Notes: generated from the sequence alone by a model not told the origin. A DNA stretch of 64,000 nucleotides from Jeotgalicoccus halotolerans (GCF_003387165.1 NZ_QUMW01000011.1:124001-188000), one strand, 5' to 3'. Positions 44,635 through 53,581 are shown, counted from the stretch's first letter. Program-made: numbers and translations.

Positions 44635-45357
44635 ATGCTCACTCAAATATCACCAAACGTTTATATTCTGCCGTTCGACAGTCACCGAGACCGTCCGAAT
44701 CTCGGCTACATACACGGCGAAAAATACAGCGTACTCGTCGATGCGGGCAATTCAGAAGCACATCTCACGGCGATGCTTGTGGCCATTGAAGAAGCGGGTC
44801 TGCCCGCACCGAAAATTGCTCTGATTACCCACTGGCACTGGGATCATACTTTCGGAATGCACGCTTTTCCCGGCACGACAATGACTCATATCAAAACTAA
44901 CGAAATCCTGAACACAATCACTGAATGGGAGTGGGCGCCGAAAGCCATGGCAAAACGTCTGGAAACCGGTGAAGAATGTGAATTCTGCGATACCCATATG
45001 CAAATCGAATACGATAATGTTAATGACATTAAAGTCGTGACAGCGGACATTGAATTCAGCGGCGATTTAACGCTGAATTTAGGCAGGGTCACAGTCGAAG
45101 TGACACCGGTCACTAACCCGCATTCCGATGACGGTGCAATCGTCTTTATTCCGGAAGATAAAGTGCTCTTCGCCGGCGATGCCGACACGGGCGATTTTTA
45201 CAAACTGGACGGCGGATATGATGCGGACAAATTTTACTCTTACATTAAAACCGTCGACAAAGTGCCTTACGAAACTTATATTCACGGGCATCTCGCTCCA
45301 ATGACGCGCCTGGAAGTGTCCAAGCTCAGAAAAGAAATTGAAGAGGAAGAACTATAA
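44635..45357 (+). CDS. MBL fold metallo-hydrolase
   Basis: A 240-residue metallo-beta-lactamase-fold enzyme. THWHWDHTFG has the H-x-H-x-D-H zinc motif, NPHSDDGAIVF the next His, LFAGDADTGDFY the bridging Asp, and YIHGHLAP the last His. The substrate (glyoxalase-II-like thioester, lactone or other) is unknown. GGAAGATAA precedes the ATG. It ends at a bidirectional terminator and stands alone. Confidence 0.9.
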   Translation: MLTQISPNVYILPFDSHRDRPNLGYIHGEKYSVLVDAGNSEAHLTAMLVAIEEAGLPAPKIALITHWHWDHTFGMHAFPGTTMTHIKTNEILNTITEWEWAPKAMAKRLETGEECEFCDTHMQIEYDNVNDIKVVTADIEFSGDLTLNLGRVTVEVTPVTNPHSDDGAIVFIPEDKVLFAGDADTGDFYKLDGGYDADKFYSYIKTVDKVPYETYIHGHLAPMTRLEVSKLRKEIEEEEL

Positions 45358-45388
45358 AAAAAGCATCTCCAAAAGGAGAAGCTTTTTT
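45356..45388. terminator. bidirectional terminator
   Basis: AAAAAAGCATCTCC pairs with GGAGAAGCTTTTTT around AAAA; it closes the MBL gene and the converging ABC operon. Confidence 0.85.
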
Positions 45389-46154
45389 AAATTTCCGCTT
45401 TATTAAATACCGCTGTCGACAGCAGGAACATGAGTATTGAAACAGCTGCAGTAATTAACAGTGCCGGCAGCACATCGCTCACTATCATTTCTCCTGTCAG
45501 CAATCCCGCATTGGAAGTGATTAAATATTGAGGCAGATATTCCGCCGCGGGCGGATAAATACTCGTAATAATCATAAGTATAACTACGGAGAGCACTGTG
45601 AATAATACTCCAAGAAAACTCGTTCTGAATATCGCTGAAGAGAGCATAATGATACTGATTAGAAATATACCGTATACCCATGTTAAACTGAAGGCTACCA
45701 GTATGTTTTCAAGCTCATCATCCCAGTAATATATTGTATACAGATATGCTGTGACAGCACCGGCCGCGTAAGCAGCTGTCCACATCAGGACTGTATATGA
45801 AAATTTCACGAGCATTACATTATGCCGCCTCAATCCTTTTGTTAAAAGGTTCACGAGGGTATTTCTCGAGAATTCATTCGTCAGTATACTGCCCGTAATA
45901 ATGACCAAAATCGGCAGTCCGAGCTGATTCATATTGCCGAAAAACTGTGTATATGCATCCAGTGCTGCCACTGGAGGAGGTTCAAACGAAATCCTTGCGT
46001 CTTCCATGACCAGTTCCATGATGTCTGGCATTAAGAGCGCCGTCAGTGGGCTGATGATTCCGATAATGATAAATACTGTCAGAAGCACAAACAGCTTGAA
46101 GTTCCTTACAGATTCCATAATTTCCTTTTTAAAAAGGGCGGAAAGCTGATTCAT
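45387..46154 (-). CDS. ABC transporter permease (YxlG-like)
   Basis: A 255-residue ABC-2-type membrane protein with six hydrophobic segments; one cytoplasmic N-terminus (MNQLSALFKKEIMESVRNFK) precedes TM1, and ILTNEFSRNTLVNLLTKGLRR between TM2 and TM3 is the typical E-F-x-x-x-T loop. It overlaps the ATPase stop by 4 bases. Together with the ATPase and a PLDc_N peptide it matches the yxlEFG part of the B. subtilis sigY operon, which I recall as toxic-peptide-linked. Cargo unknown. Confidence 0.85.
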   Translation of the reverse strand: MNQLSALFKKEIMESVRNFKLFVLLTVFIIIGIISPLTALLMPDIMELVMEDARISFEPPPVAALDAYTQFFGNMNQLGLPILVIITGSILTNEFSRNTLVNLLTKGLRRHNVMLVKFSYTVLMWTAAYAAGAVTAYLYTIYYWDDELENILVAFSLTWVYGIFLISIIMLSSAIFRTSFLGVLFTVLSVVILMIITSIYPPAAEYLPQYLITSNAGLLTGEMIVSDVLPALLITAAVSILMFLLSTAVFNKAEI

Positions 46155-47026
46155 GACGTCACCTCCATATATACATCTTCCAGCGACTTCTTCTCTCTCG
46201 CTATACGCTCAGGGTAAATCCCTTTATGCTGCAGTACTTTATATACCTTTTGAAGTGCCTGGTTTTCCGCCCGGTAGGTGGACTCTCCAAGATAAGTAAA
46301 TTCCATCTCATCCTTCAGCAGCTCAAATTCTTCTAGTGAAATCTCCAGTGTAATTCCTTTATCGCCAAGACTTTCATGCAGATTAATTTCTTCCACAACA
46401 CTGCCTTTATAAAGAATACCTGCCGTATCGCATATTCTCTCCACATCGGATAAGATATGCGTCGAAAATATAACCGTCGTTTCTGCAGTAATTCGTTTTA
46501 AAATATTAAGTATTTCAATCCGTCCTTTTGGATCTAAGGCACTCGTCGGTTCATCACAAATCAATAATCTCGGCTTATTTATCAGCGCCTGAGCAATGCC
46601 GAGGCGCTGTTTCATTCCCCGCGAGTACGTTTTAATTTTAGAAGATACTTGACTCAGACCTACCAGTTCAAGCAGTTCTCTGATTCTCGGCTTGCGTTCC
46701 TTCTTACTTATATTTGTTATTTCCGCACACAAATTTAAGTACTCTTCTGCTTTCATATAACCGTAAAATTCAGGTACATCTGGTAAATAACCGATATAGT
46801 CATTAGTATCTGTTCTGCCAAACGTTACTTTCTTCCCGCACACTTCAATCTCACCGGAGTCAGGTTTCAAAAGACCCAGTATCATCTTCATCGTCGTCGT
46901 TTTACCTGTACCGTTGTTTCCGATAAATCCGTATATCGTATGTTCTTTAACAGTTAAATTCAAATTATCGATGACTGTTTTTCCGTTAAACGATTTACTC
47001 AGCTTGTCAATCTTCAATATATTCAT
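46151..47026 (-). CDS. ABC transporter ATP-binding protein (YxlF-like)
   Basis: A 291-residue ATPase with Walker A GNNGTGKTT, Q-loop GYLPDVPEFYG, signature YSRGMKQRLGIAQAL, Walker B LLICDEPTSALDP, and H-loop STHILSDVERI. A C-terminal extension of about 80 residues follows, as in BcrA-type exporters. Start 47026 is used, since the PLDc_N stop TAA is 1 base upstream and GGAG lies 9 bases away. It powers the neighbouring permease, probably for resistance to peptides or envelope stress. Confidence 0.9.
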   Translation of the reverse strand: MNILKIDKLSKSFNGKTVIDNLNLTVKEHTIYGFIGNNGTGKTTTMKMILGLLKPDSGEIEVCGKKVTFGRTDTNDYIGYLPDVPEFYGYMKAEEYLNLCAEITNISKKERKPRIRELLELVGLSQVSSKIKTYSRGMKQRLGIAQALINKPRLLICDEPTSALDPKGRIEILNILKRITAETTVIFSTHILSDVERICDTAGILYKGSVVEEINLHESLGDKGITLEISLEEFELLKDEMEFTYLGESTYRAENQALQKVYKVLQHKGIYPERIAREKKSLEDVYMEVTS

Positions 47027-47027
47027 A

Positions 47028-47225
47028 TTATCGACGCTCCAGTACAAAATATAAAACCGGACCGAGCAGGTTCAAAAATACTGCAATTAGTATCCAGAAC
47101 GGTTTATTTAAATATTTAAATTCTCTTTGCCTGATAATCATCACCAATGCTGTAATCATCAATACAGCCTGAAGCAGTATTAACGGTATGAGAAAAGGCA
47201 GCAGTTCAGTTATATCTGTGTTCAT
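47028..47225 (-). CDS. PLDc_N domain small membrane protein (YxlE-like)
   Basis: A 65-residue protein with two membrane helices and a short basic loop (RQREFKYLNKPFW) between them, ending ERR. The pattern P-F-x-I-P-L-x-L-L-Q and N-x-x-G-P-x-L-Y-F is that of the phospholipase-D N-terminal (PLDc_N) family, here without the catalytic domain. It lies between the XRE gene and the ATPase, each boundary close to zero bases. A near copy is found at 48474-48671. Confidence 0.88.
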   Translation of the reverse strand: MNTDITELLPFLIPLILLQAVLMITALVMIIRQREFKYLNKPFWILIAVFLNLLGPVLYFVLERR

Positions 47226-47226
47226 G

Positions 47227-48321
47227 TCAATCCTCCTCCAGGTACAACTTCAAACTATGCAGTATATTTTTAAATACGATGTCATCTTTAAAGCCTTTAA
47301 ATACTTCATTGTGTTCTACAGCAGCGATAAGCTGTTCTTTCGCTGTCGTTTTATTTACCGGAACTTCTTTGCCTAATTCAAAATCTTCTATCCAGTCATC
47401 AATTTCCGAAAAGAACTCATCACCGTGCAGATAATAATCTTCAGACAGATTCTTCACACTGGTTAAAAACTCTTTTAAATACAACAAGCTTTTTTCTTTA
47501 TTATCCGTTGTTTTCATCGCCGCTGTAAGATAAAAATTCAAAGCTGTGTTCGGGTGAAGTTCCTTTAAATCAAAGGCGTGGTCAATTGCCGTTCCTTTTC
47601 CGATTAGTGATTCGATGTCATCGTGCATGTCAAAATACATCAGCATGGTTAAGTCACCCATCATAAAAATCAAGCTCTCGTAAACTTCAATTTGAATTGC
47701 TGCTTTTGCCTTAGCCATTTCACCATTCATTAAATAAGATTGTGCCAGCACTGTTCTCACCGGCAGCTTCGGTAATGTCGATTCTTTCAGCAATCCGATT
47801 ACTTCCTGATGATTGTTTTCTTTAATCAATAATAATGCTTTAAAAAATACCATCTGCTCTTTCAAATGCAGTGAATCTGACTTCGATAAAACCCGTTCTA
47901 TCAGTATCCTGATATACGCGATAGTTTCTTCTTTATCCTGAGTGAGATTTACATGGTTAACCAGCAAACCGGTCAATGACGTTAAAAATGGATAACAGCT
48001 GTAATAACGTTTGGCATAGTTTTTAACTTCATTTAAAACATCATCGTAATTTTCTGCACTGAATCTTCTTGACAAATCTGTGTAAATCATTCTGATCTGC
48101 TGTTTTGTTAACTGCGGAGAGAAATCGACCAGCTCATCAATTGAGATATCGAACAGCACCGCAAGCTCTCCCAGATAATTTACTTCAGGCAGTGCGTTTC
48201 CTCTTTCCCATTTGGATACAGCTGACTTGGAAATGTTTAAAAAATCAGCTAAGTTCTGCTGAGTATAGGCAATTCTTTTTCTATGCAGCAAAATATTTTC
48301 GCTTATATTTAATTTATTCAT
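47227..48321 (-). CDS. XRE family transcriptional regulator with C-terminal sensor domain
   Basis: A 364-residue protein. An N-terminal HTH_3 domain occupies about 5-62 (TQQNLADFLNISKSAVSKWERG, L-x-x-L-x-x-x-F-x-x-S-I-D-E-L). A long helical region of repeated hairpins (TPR-like) follows, as in peptide-sensing XRE proteins. The ATG at 48321 has AGGGTGATG upstream; a GTG nine bases earlier is possible. It heads the operon with PLDc_N, ATPase and permease, so it likely controls them. The ligand is unknown. Confidence 0.85.
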   Translation of the reverse strand: MNKLNISENILLHRKRIAYTQQNLADFLNISKSAVSKWERGNALPEVNYLGELAVLFDISIDELVDFSPQLTKQQIRMIYTDLSRRFSAENYDDVLNEVKNYAKRYYSCYPFLTSLTGLLVNHVNLTQDKEETIAYIRILIERVLSKSDSLHLKEQMVFFKALLLIKENNHQEVIGLLKESTLPKLPVRTVLAQSYLMNGEMAKAKAAIQIEVYESLIFMMGDLTMLMYFDMHDDIESLIGKGTAIDHAFDLKELHPNTALNFYLTAAMKTTDNKEKSLLYLKEFLTSVKNLSEDYYLHGDEFFSEIDDWIEDFELGKEVPVNKTTAKEQLIAAVEHNEVFKGFKDDIVFKNILHSLKLYLEED

Positions 48322-48424
48322 CTTCATCACCCTGTTTCTATTGTATAGTTGTCTTTACATTTTATGTATTACTTATGTATCCACTATTAACGTTTAAATC
48401 AACCAGAGGTTGACTCATATTTAA

Positions 48425-48459
48425 TAAAAAAAAAGCAGAACCTGCATGGATTTCTGCTT
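48425..48459 (-). terminator. terminator between the second PLDc_N gene and the XRE gene
   Basis: AAGCAGAA / TTCTGCTT stem followed by nine Ts on the minus strand. Confidence 0.85.
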
Positions 48460-48473
48460 CCTCATTTTTATAT

Positions 48474-48671
48474 TTATTTACGTTCCATCACAAAATACAG
48501 GACCGGGCCGACAATATTAAAAACAATGACAATAATTATCCAGGCCGCTCTGTTTAAATATTTAAAACGCCGCTGCTGAATAATCATTGTTAAGGCAGAA
48601 ATCATTAAAAGCAGCTGGAGTATCATTAACGGAATTAGAAATGGCAGCAGTTCCTTAACATTTATAATCAT
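48474..48671 (-). CDS. second PLDc_N small membrane protein
   Basis: A 65-residue two-helix protein closely matching the one at 47028-47225 (same length, same start region LLPFLIPLMILQ, same central loop RRFKYLNRAAW, same end GPVLYFVMERK). It lies upstream of the XRE gene, separated from it by a terminator, so it is an own unit. It is a recent duplicate within the locus. The function, like that of the other copy, may be immunity or transporter accessory. Confidence 0.87.
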   Translation of the reverse strand: MIINVKELLPFLIPLMILQLLLMISALTMIIQQRRFKYLNRAAWIIIVIVFNIVGPVLYFVMERK

Positions 48672-48760
48672 GTTAATCCCCCATTACCGTTATTTAATTA
48701 TGTAAAATTGCTTATAATTATATATTACCCGCTATTAAAATTATCATACATGAAATAACA

Positions 48761-48798
48761 AAAGACACAGAATTCCACCGGAATTTCTGCGTCTTTTA
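48761..48798. terminator. terminator, bidirectional
   Basis: AAAGACACAGAATTCC / GGAATTTCTGCGTCTTT with an ACC loop; directly after the acyltransferase remnant on the minus strand. Confidence 0.82.
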
Positions 48799-48802
48799 AA
48801 AC

Positions 48803-49080
48803 TTATTCCTTCCACTTCAATTCGACCAGCGGTCGTGTTAATGCCACCACCGGTCTGCTCGACAGCAGTATAACGATTAAAGCCGACAGCAGCACGAACC
48901 AGAAAGTCTCATACCAGTGGTTATACCAGAGAATATCAAACTCCCTGAACGGCTGAATGATAAAACCGTGCAGCAGATATACATATAATGCTTTCTCGCC
49001 TATTTTCGTCAGCCAGCCGAAATCGCCGGAAGGTATTAAAACAAGCGTGTTCACAATTAAAAGAGCAGCCTATACTAGCC
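48803..49080 (-). pseudogene. acyltransferase family 3 membrane protein, C-terminal remnant
   Basis: The minus-strand frame from a stop at about 49080 gives some 90 residues: VLIPSGDFGWLTKIGEKALYVYLLHGFIIQP, then two membrane helices. KALYVYLLHGFII is the conserved C-terminal S/A-x-x-x-Y-L-x-H-x-x-I/F segment of acyltransferase 3 proteins. The catalytic N-terminal helices are missing, so the gene is broken at about 49080, next to the ABC permease gene. Confidence 0.8.
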
Positions 49081-49114
49081 TTGAAACGTGTAATATGGAA
49101 GCAGCAGCTTTTTA

Positions 49115-49783
49115 TCAGCCGAATTTTACCGGTATATTTTTAACGACTCTGTAGGCCAGCCAGCTGTAGAGAGCAGTCAGCACGAGCAGTATTACGAAGC
49201 CAAGGTACACGGCCATATTGCCGATTGTTCCGAAATAGTTCAGCAAATCTTCATTGAAAATCAGCAGCATAATGGCCGCAATTCCGGCTAGAACAGAGAG
49301 CATGCCCGGCCAGAATCCTCTGTAAAACGCAGCTGCAATCAGAACACCCGCAGCCCAGAATAAGAGTCCGCTTAAGAAGTGGAATATCACATGTTCAAAG
49401 TCTGTTAAATGCTCAATATTTTCCGCGAACAGATAATCACCGGCGAAAGGTGTAAATGACAGTCCGAATGAGACAATTCCGACAACCGTCGTTATAAATA
49501 CTGCGGTGACCAATCCCGTAATCATCATCGACTTATAAAAAGTTTTTCTCGATATTCCCATGTTTACCGCCCATTCCATAAACATCAGCACTGATATAAT
49601 TGCCAGGACGAACAGATAGGTGCGGTTAGCTGTCATGCCGAAACCGAAAAATGCTGACATTCCCTCACTCGAAAAGATATGCGAGATAATATAGATAATC
49701 AGCAGAACACCGATATACCAGAGCGACCATACCGGAAAAATGCTCGTGAAAATTTTCGTCGTTTCTTTTAATTTAGCAGTCAT
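49115..49783 (-). CDS. ABC transporter permease-like membrane protein
   Basis: A 222-residue protein with six membrane segments. The loop WAVNMGISRKTFYKSMMITGL (after TM2) is the usual feature of bacitracin/lantibiotic-type ABC-2 permeases in this GntR-linked group. It follows the ATPase by 4 bases. It likely forms the channel for export of an envelope-active compound. The substrate is unknown. Confidence 0.82.
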   Translation of the reverse strand: MTAKLKETTKIFTSIFPVWSLWYIGVLLIIYIISHIFSSEGMSAFFGFGMTANRTYLFVLAIISVLMFMEWAVNMGISRKTFYKSMMITGLVTAVFITTVVGIVSFGLSFTPFAGDYLFAENIEHLTDFEHVIFHFLSGLLFWAAGVLIAAAFYRGFWPGMLSVLAGIAAIMLLIFNEDLLNYFGTIGNMAVYLGFVILLVLTALYSWLAYRVVKNIPVKFG

Positions 49784-49787
49784 AGTA

Positions 49788-50666
49788 TCACGCCTCCTCT
49801 TTCTTTTTATCTGTCAGGCTGATAAACATCTCCTGCAGTTTCAATGGCGATATATCCAGATGGTCATCCTCTGCGATTTCCATCTCTTCAGGCGTTACTT
49901 TACCCAGCACCGTATCAATCTGCAGTGCCCCCAAAAACTTCACGTTGATTACATGCTTGTTTTTGGTAAACGCTCTGACTCTTTCCGCTTTGCCTGCAAC
50001 AGTGTATCCTTTCTCAAGGAGTTCATATGTCGGCTCCTGCAGCATAATCTGTCCTTCATGCATCATAATAATTTCATCGAATAAGTGCTCCATTTCTGAA
50101 ATAATGTGCGTTGAAAGAATAATAATTCGTTCCCCGCTTCCTTTTGCTTCAAGCACTTCGCTGTAAAACAATTCCCGGGTCGGTGCGTCCATACCGTTGG
50201 TGACCTCATCAAAAATTGTTACTTTAGATAATGATGCCAGACCAAGCGTTGCTGTCACTGCGGCCTGCTGTCCCTGCGATAAGGCGCTGTATGCTTTTTC
50301 TGTATCAATATCGAATTTTTCAAGCAGCCTATAGGCATATTCTTTGTCGAAATCATCGCGGAAAATAGAGCCGGATTCAATATATTCCGTCACCTTATCG
50401 TTTTCTGTCGAAGTATCTTTCGGGTTATACAGGAAATTGATGTGCTGCATCACTTCGTCCTGCTCGTACACTTTTTTTCCACCCAGCGTAATACTGCCCG
50501 CAGTCACTTTTCTGTACGATGCAATCAGCGACAGCAGGGTCGTCTTCCCTGCACCATTCCGCCCGAGCAGGCCGTATATTTTCCCGGGTGCGAGTTCAAA
50601 ATTAATGTTGGTCAGAATAGTATCTTTTTTAATATCTAAATCTACGCCCTCTATTTTTAAGGTCAT
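49788..50666 (-). CDS. ABC transporter ATP-binding protein (YtrB-like)
   Basis: A 292-residue ATPase with Walker A GRNGAGKTTL, a Q-loop Asn/Pro-type segment (LYNPKDTS), a shortened signature LSQGQQAA, Walker B TIFDEVTNGMD and H-loop LSTHIISEMEH. A C-terminal extension of about 80 residues follows. It starts at TAATG, overlapping the GntR stop. The LSQGQ variation and Glu-Val in Walker B differ from common forms. Confidence 0.88.
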   Translation of the reverse strand: MTLKIEGVDLDIKKDTILTNINFELAPGKIYGLLGRNGAGKTTLLSLIASYRKVTAGSITLGGKKVYEQDEVMQHINFLYNPKDTSTENDKVTEYIESGSIFRDDFDKEYAYRLLEKFDIDTEKAYSALSQGQQAAVTATLGLASLSKVTIFDEVTNGMDAPTRELFYSEVLEAKGSGERIIILSTHIISEMEHLFDEIIMMHEGQIMLQEPTYELLEKGYTVAGKAERVRAFTKNKHVINVKFLGALQIDTVLGKVTPEEMEIAEDDHLDISPLKLQEMFISLTDKKKEEA

Positions 50667-51037
50667 TATTTTTCACTCCTGTTCATATCGATCATTTTTT
50701 GTATATCGCTTTTGCTTAGATCCAGTTTCCCCGCTTCTTCAAGCATCGGTTTTAAATATTCTTCTACAAATCCTTCTCTTCTCTTTTCCAGCAGTTTGCC
50801 GCGTGCACCTTCTGAGACAAACATTCCTACGCCTCTTTTTTTGTATAATACGCCTTCTTCCACAAGTTCTGTTACACCTTTTGATACAGTTATATGATTC
50901 ACTTTAAAATACGTGACAATTTCATTTGTCGACGGCACTTTGTCGTGTTCAACAAGTGTTTCGTCAATAATCTGATCGGCCAGCCAGTCCCTGATTTGCT
51001 CATAAATCGGTTTCTTCTCATTCAGCAGGTTCGACAC
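50666..51037 (-). CDS. GntR family transcriptional regulator, YtrA type
   Basis: A 123-residue regulator. The winged helix-turn-helix occupies about 10-78 (PIYEQIRDWLADQI, VPSTNEIVTYFKVNH, GVLYKKRGVGMFV), followed by a short C-terminal helical dimerisation tail, as in YtrA. It heads a GntR-ATPase-permease operon. An inverted repeat lies 39 bases upstream of its start. Such regulators respond to cell-wall antibiotics, which suggests this system does too. Confidence 0.9.
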   Translation of the reverse strand: MSNLLNEKKPIYEQIRDWLADQIIDETLVEHDKVPSTNEIVTYFKVNHITVSKGVTELVEEGVLYKKRGVGMFVSEGARGKLLEKRREGFVEEYLKPMLEEAGKLDLSKSDIQKMIDMNRSEK

Positions 51038-51075
51038 ACCGCAGCCTCCCTTCCACCGGATTTTTAAGTTACACG

Positions 51076-51097
51076 GTTATATATATGTGTATATAAC
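51076..51097. promoter_or_regulatory. inverted repeat, likely GntR operator
   Basis: GTTATATA and TATATAAC with a 6-base spacer, 39 bases before the GntR ATG, where YtrA-type repressors bind their own promoters. Confidence 0.55.
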
Positions 51098-51146
51098 TAT
51101 ATACTGTTGATGTGATTTGTAAACATTTTTCTTTAAAATTTTCAAA

Positions 51147-51175
51147 ATAAAGAGCCGGACAAATTCGTCCGGCTC
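51147..51175 (-). terminator. terminator after the ung operon
   Basis: GAGCCGGAC / GTCCGGCTC stem with a TTTATTTTG tail on the minus strand. Confidence 0.88.
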
Positions 51176-51186
51176 TCCAAGCGGTA

Positions 51187-51552
51187 TTATAATTTTGCGA
51201 TTCCAATAATTACGAGTGCCCAGCTGATGAGGAACATAACGCCTCCTATTGGCGTCACTGCACCCAGCACTGAGATACCTGTGAATGCGAGCACCATCAG
51301 TGACCCTGTAAAGAACACAATCCCCGCCGTCATAAACCATCCGGCTGCGGTTAGGAACTGCGCGCCTGTCACCTGGATTAAAATTCCGATAGCGATTAAC
51401 CCAAGTGCATGGTAGAACTGATATTTCACTGCGGTTTCCCATATAGTTAAATAATGCTCGCTTAATTTCCCTTCCAGCGCATGCGCGCCGAAAGCGCCGC
51501 AGGCTACCGCGATAAATGCGTTAACGGCGCCTAAGATAACAAATAATTTCAT
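51187..51552 (-). CDS. DUF423 family membrane protein (YwdK-like)
   Basis: A 121-residue protein with four membrane helices. AVNAFIAVACGAFGAHALEGKLSE and WETAVKYQFYHALGLIAIG are the DUF423 signature; function unknown. GGGAGG precedes the ATG. It is the last gene of the ung-ywdI-ywdK unit known from Bacillales. Confidence 0.92.
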   Translation of the reverse strand: MKLFVILGAVNAFIAVACGAFGAHALEGKLSEHYLTIWETAVKYQFYHALGLIAIGILIQVTGAQFLTAAGWFMTAGIVFFTGSLMVLAFTGISVLGAVTPIGGVMFLISWALVIIGIAKL

Positions 51553-51660
51553 GTAGTGAATGGACCTCCCGTTTTACTCTCTGTTTTTAATAAATATAAG
51601 ATACAGCGGACTGGTGTAAAGAATCAAGCTGAAGATTATCATTAGAGGAAATGATTCCCA

Positions 51661-51903
51661 TTAAAAATCAAAAATATCTCTGCCGTTACCATCATCATCC
51701 TCGTCCGCCGCCCGTTTGGCAACAGGGGTGCGGCGGATTGTCATATTATCTTCTAATTTCGGCTTTGGATCTGGCTGTTTATCATCTGAATCAGCCAGCA
51801 GCCCAAGCAGCTTCTGCATGGCGTAGGCATGCTTGGATACCTCGATACCCGCTTCTATAAACTCTAATTCTCTTTTTAATTCTGCTGCAATCTGCTTATT
51901 CAT
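51661..51903 (-). CDS. YwdI/DUF5327-like hypothetical protein
   Basis: An 80-residue soluble protein: a helical N-terminus ([33 protein letters not shown]) and a disordered acidic tail ([15 protein letters not shown]). The ATG at 51903 overlaps the end of ung by 8 bases. It resembles the YwdI family next to ung in Bacillus and Staphylococcus by position and style. The function is unknown. Confidence 0.75.
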   Translation of the reverse strand: MNKQIAAELKRELEFIEAGIEVSKHAYAMQKLLGLLADSDDKQPDPKPKLEDNMTIRRTPVAKRAADEDDDGNGRDIFDF

Positions 51904-52561
51904 TCTTTTCACTCCAGTCAATCGGTCCGCGGCCGGCAGATTCGAGGTAAGCATTTGTCTGGCTGAACGGTTTTGAACCGAAGAAGCCTCTGAATGCAGA
52001 GAGCGGGCTTGGATGAACTGAAGTAATTATTTTGTGTTTATCAGTGTCGATTAACTTAACTTTTTTCTGCGCCGGTTTTCCCCAGAGTATAAAAACCACA
52101 TGCTCAAGCTCTTCTGAGATCGTGCGGATAATATCGTCCGTGAACTGTTCCCAGCCGAGTCCGCGGTGAGAGTTTGCATCTCCCGCATCTACTGTCAGCA
52201 CAGTGTTTAACAAGAGGACGCCTTCTTCGGCCCAGTCCGATAAATTACCTGTTGTCCTGACGATACCGAGGTCGCTCTCGAGCTCCTTATATATATTTCT
52301 GAGTGAAGGCGGAATTTTAACGCCTTCGTTCACTGAAAATGCAAGACCGTGCGACTGGCCTTTCCCGTGATATGGATCCTGTCCCAAAATTACAACTTTA
52401 ATACTTTTAAATGGTGTTAGTTCAAAGGCGGTGTACACCTGTTCTTCCGGCGGATAAACTTCGCCCTTTCTGTAGCGTTCATTTAATGTCTGTCTCATCG
52501 TTGTGAAATCGTGATTATTCGTAATGCTGCGAAAAATTTCTTCCCAGCTTAAATCTGCCAT
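51896..52561 (-). CDS. ung: uracil-DNA glycosylase
   Basis: A 221-residue family 1 UDG. The water-activating motif [18 protein letters not shown] and the leucine-loop [18 protein letters not shown] are intact. It removes uracil from DNA to start base-excision repair. GGAGGTGCG precedes the ATG. Head gene of the ung-YwdI-DUF423 unit. Confidence 0.97.
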   Translation of the reverse strand: MADLSWEEIFRSITNNHDFTTMRQTLNERYRKGEVYPPEEQVYTAFELTPFKSIKVVILGQDPYHGKGQSHGLAFSVNEGVKIPPSLRNIYKELESDLGIVRTTGNLSDWAEEGVLLLNTVLTVDAGDANSHRGLGWEQFTDDIIRTISEELEHVVFILWGKPAQKKVKLIDTDKHKIITSVHPSPLSAFRGFFGSKPFSQTNAYLESAGRGPIDWSEKNE

Positions 52562-52680
52562 TTTTAACGCACCTCCATACTAAAACTTTATTATATCATC
52601 GTTGTAAGCAATGCTCTAGAATTACACCGCTAATTATAGTAAAATGACAATATCTATCAGTACAATTAGGGGGAAATAAA

Positions 52681-53514
52681 ATGACACTTGCAAAAACGTT
52701 AACAATAGCCGGGACAGACGTCAGCGGCGGCGCTGGAATCGCAGCAGATTTAAAAGCTTTTCAGGAGCATGAAACATACGGCTTCAGTGTTTTAACCACT
52801 GTAGTTTCAATGGAACCATCAACCTGGTCTCACCGCGTGAGCCCAATACCAATAGAAGATGTTAAAAATCAGCTCGAAACAGCACTTTCTTTAAATCCCG
52901 ATGTAATTAAAACAGGGATGCTGCCTTCAGAAGAAGTTGTAGAACTTTCGAAGGAAGCTTTTTTAAATTCAAATGCCAAACATTTTGTTGTCGACCCTGT
53001 TATGGTTTGTAAAGGCGACGATGAAGTCCTGAACCCCGGCCTTGTGGAATCAATGATTGAAAACCTGATTCCTAATGCAACAGTCGTCACACCGAACCTG
53101 GTTGAAGCGGGACACCTCGCGGGTGTTAAAACTCCGCGCACACTTGATGAAATCAAAGAAGCTGCTAAAGCAATTCATGCTAAAGGTGCGAATTATGTTG
53201 TCGTTAAAGGCGGCACGGGCATCGAGGGTGATTCGGCAATCGACGTCTTTTACGATGGCACAGAACTTCACCTGCTCGAATCAAAAAAATTCGATACTGC
53301 CTTTAACCACGGCGCGGGATGCACATTTGCAGCATCCATCGCAGCTAATCTTGCGAATGGTAAAGAGCCGCTAGAAGCAGTGCAGCTTGCTAAAGCTTTC
53401 GTCACCAGCGCAATCAAAAACGGCTGGCAGATGAATGAGCATGTCGGTGTTGTCAGACATGGCGCCTACAATTCAGTAGAAAAGATCGAAGTTACAAATA
53501 AAGTATTGAACTAA
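52681..53514 (+). CDS. hydroxymethylpyrimidine/pyridoxine kinase (ThiD/PdxK family)
   Basis: A 277-residue ribokinase-like enzyme. AGTDVSGGAGIAADLKAF is the substrate-binding N-terminal motif, VVDPVMVCKGDD the Mg-binding segment, and FNHGAGCTFAASIAANLANG the anion-hole motif with the catalytic base position (the usual Asp of GTGDT replaced by Cys, as in the Gram-positive PdxK/ThiD type). It phosphorylates pyridoxal, pyridoxine or HMP. No thiamine genes adjoin, so pyridoxal kinase is more likely. It has GGGGG as ribosome-binding site. Confidence 0.88.
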   Translation: MTLAKTLTIAGTDVSGGAGIAADLKAFQEHETYGFSVLTTVVSMEPSTWSHRVSPIPIEDVKNQLETALSLNPDVIKTGMLPSEEVVELSKEAFLNSNAKHFVVDPVMVCKGDDEVLNPGLVESMIENLIPNATVVTPNLVEAGHLAGVKTPRTLDEIKEAAKAIHAKGANYVVVKGGTGIEGDSAIDVFYDGTELHLLESKKFDTAFNHGAGCTFAASIAANLANGKEPLEAVQLAKAFVTSAIKNGWQMNEHVGVVRHGAYNSVEKIEVTNKVLN

Positions 53515-53516
53515 GA

Positions 53517-53540
53517 AAGAGATAGCTTGCTATCTCTTTT
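53517..53540 (+). terminator. terminator after the ThiD/PdxK gene
   Basis: AAGAGATAGC / GCTATCTCTT with a TT loop and following Ts. Confidence 0.85.
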
Positions 53541-53581
53541 AATATGATAGCTGATATTATAATTATAGGAGTTTTCTATTC

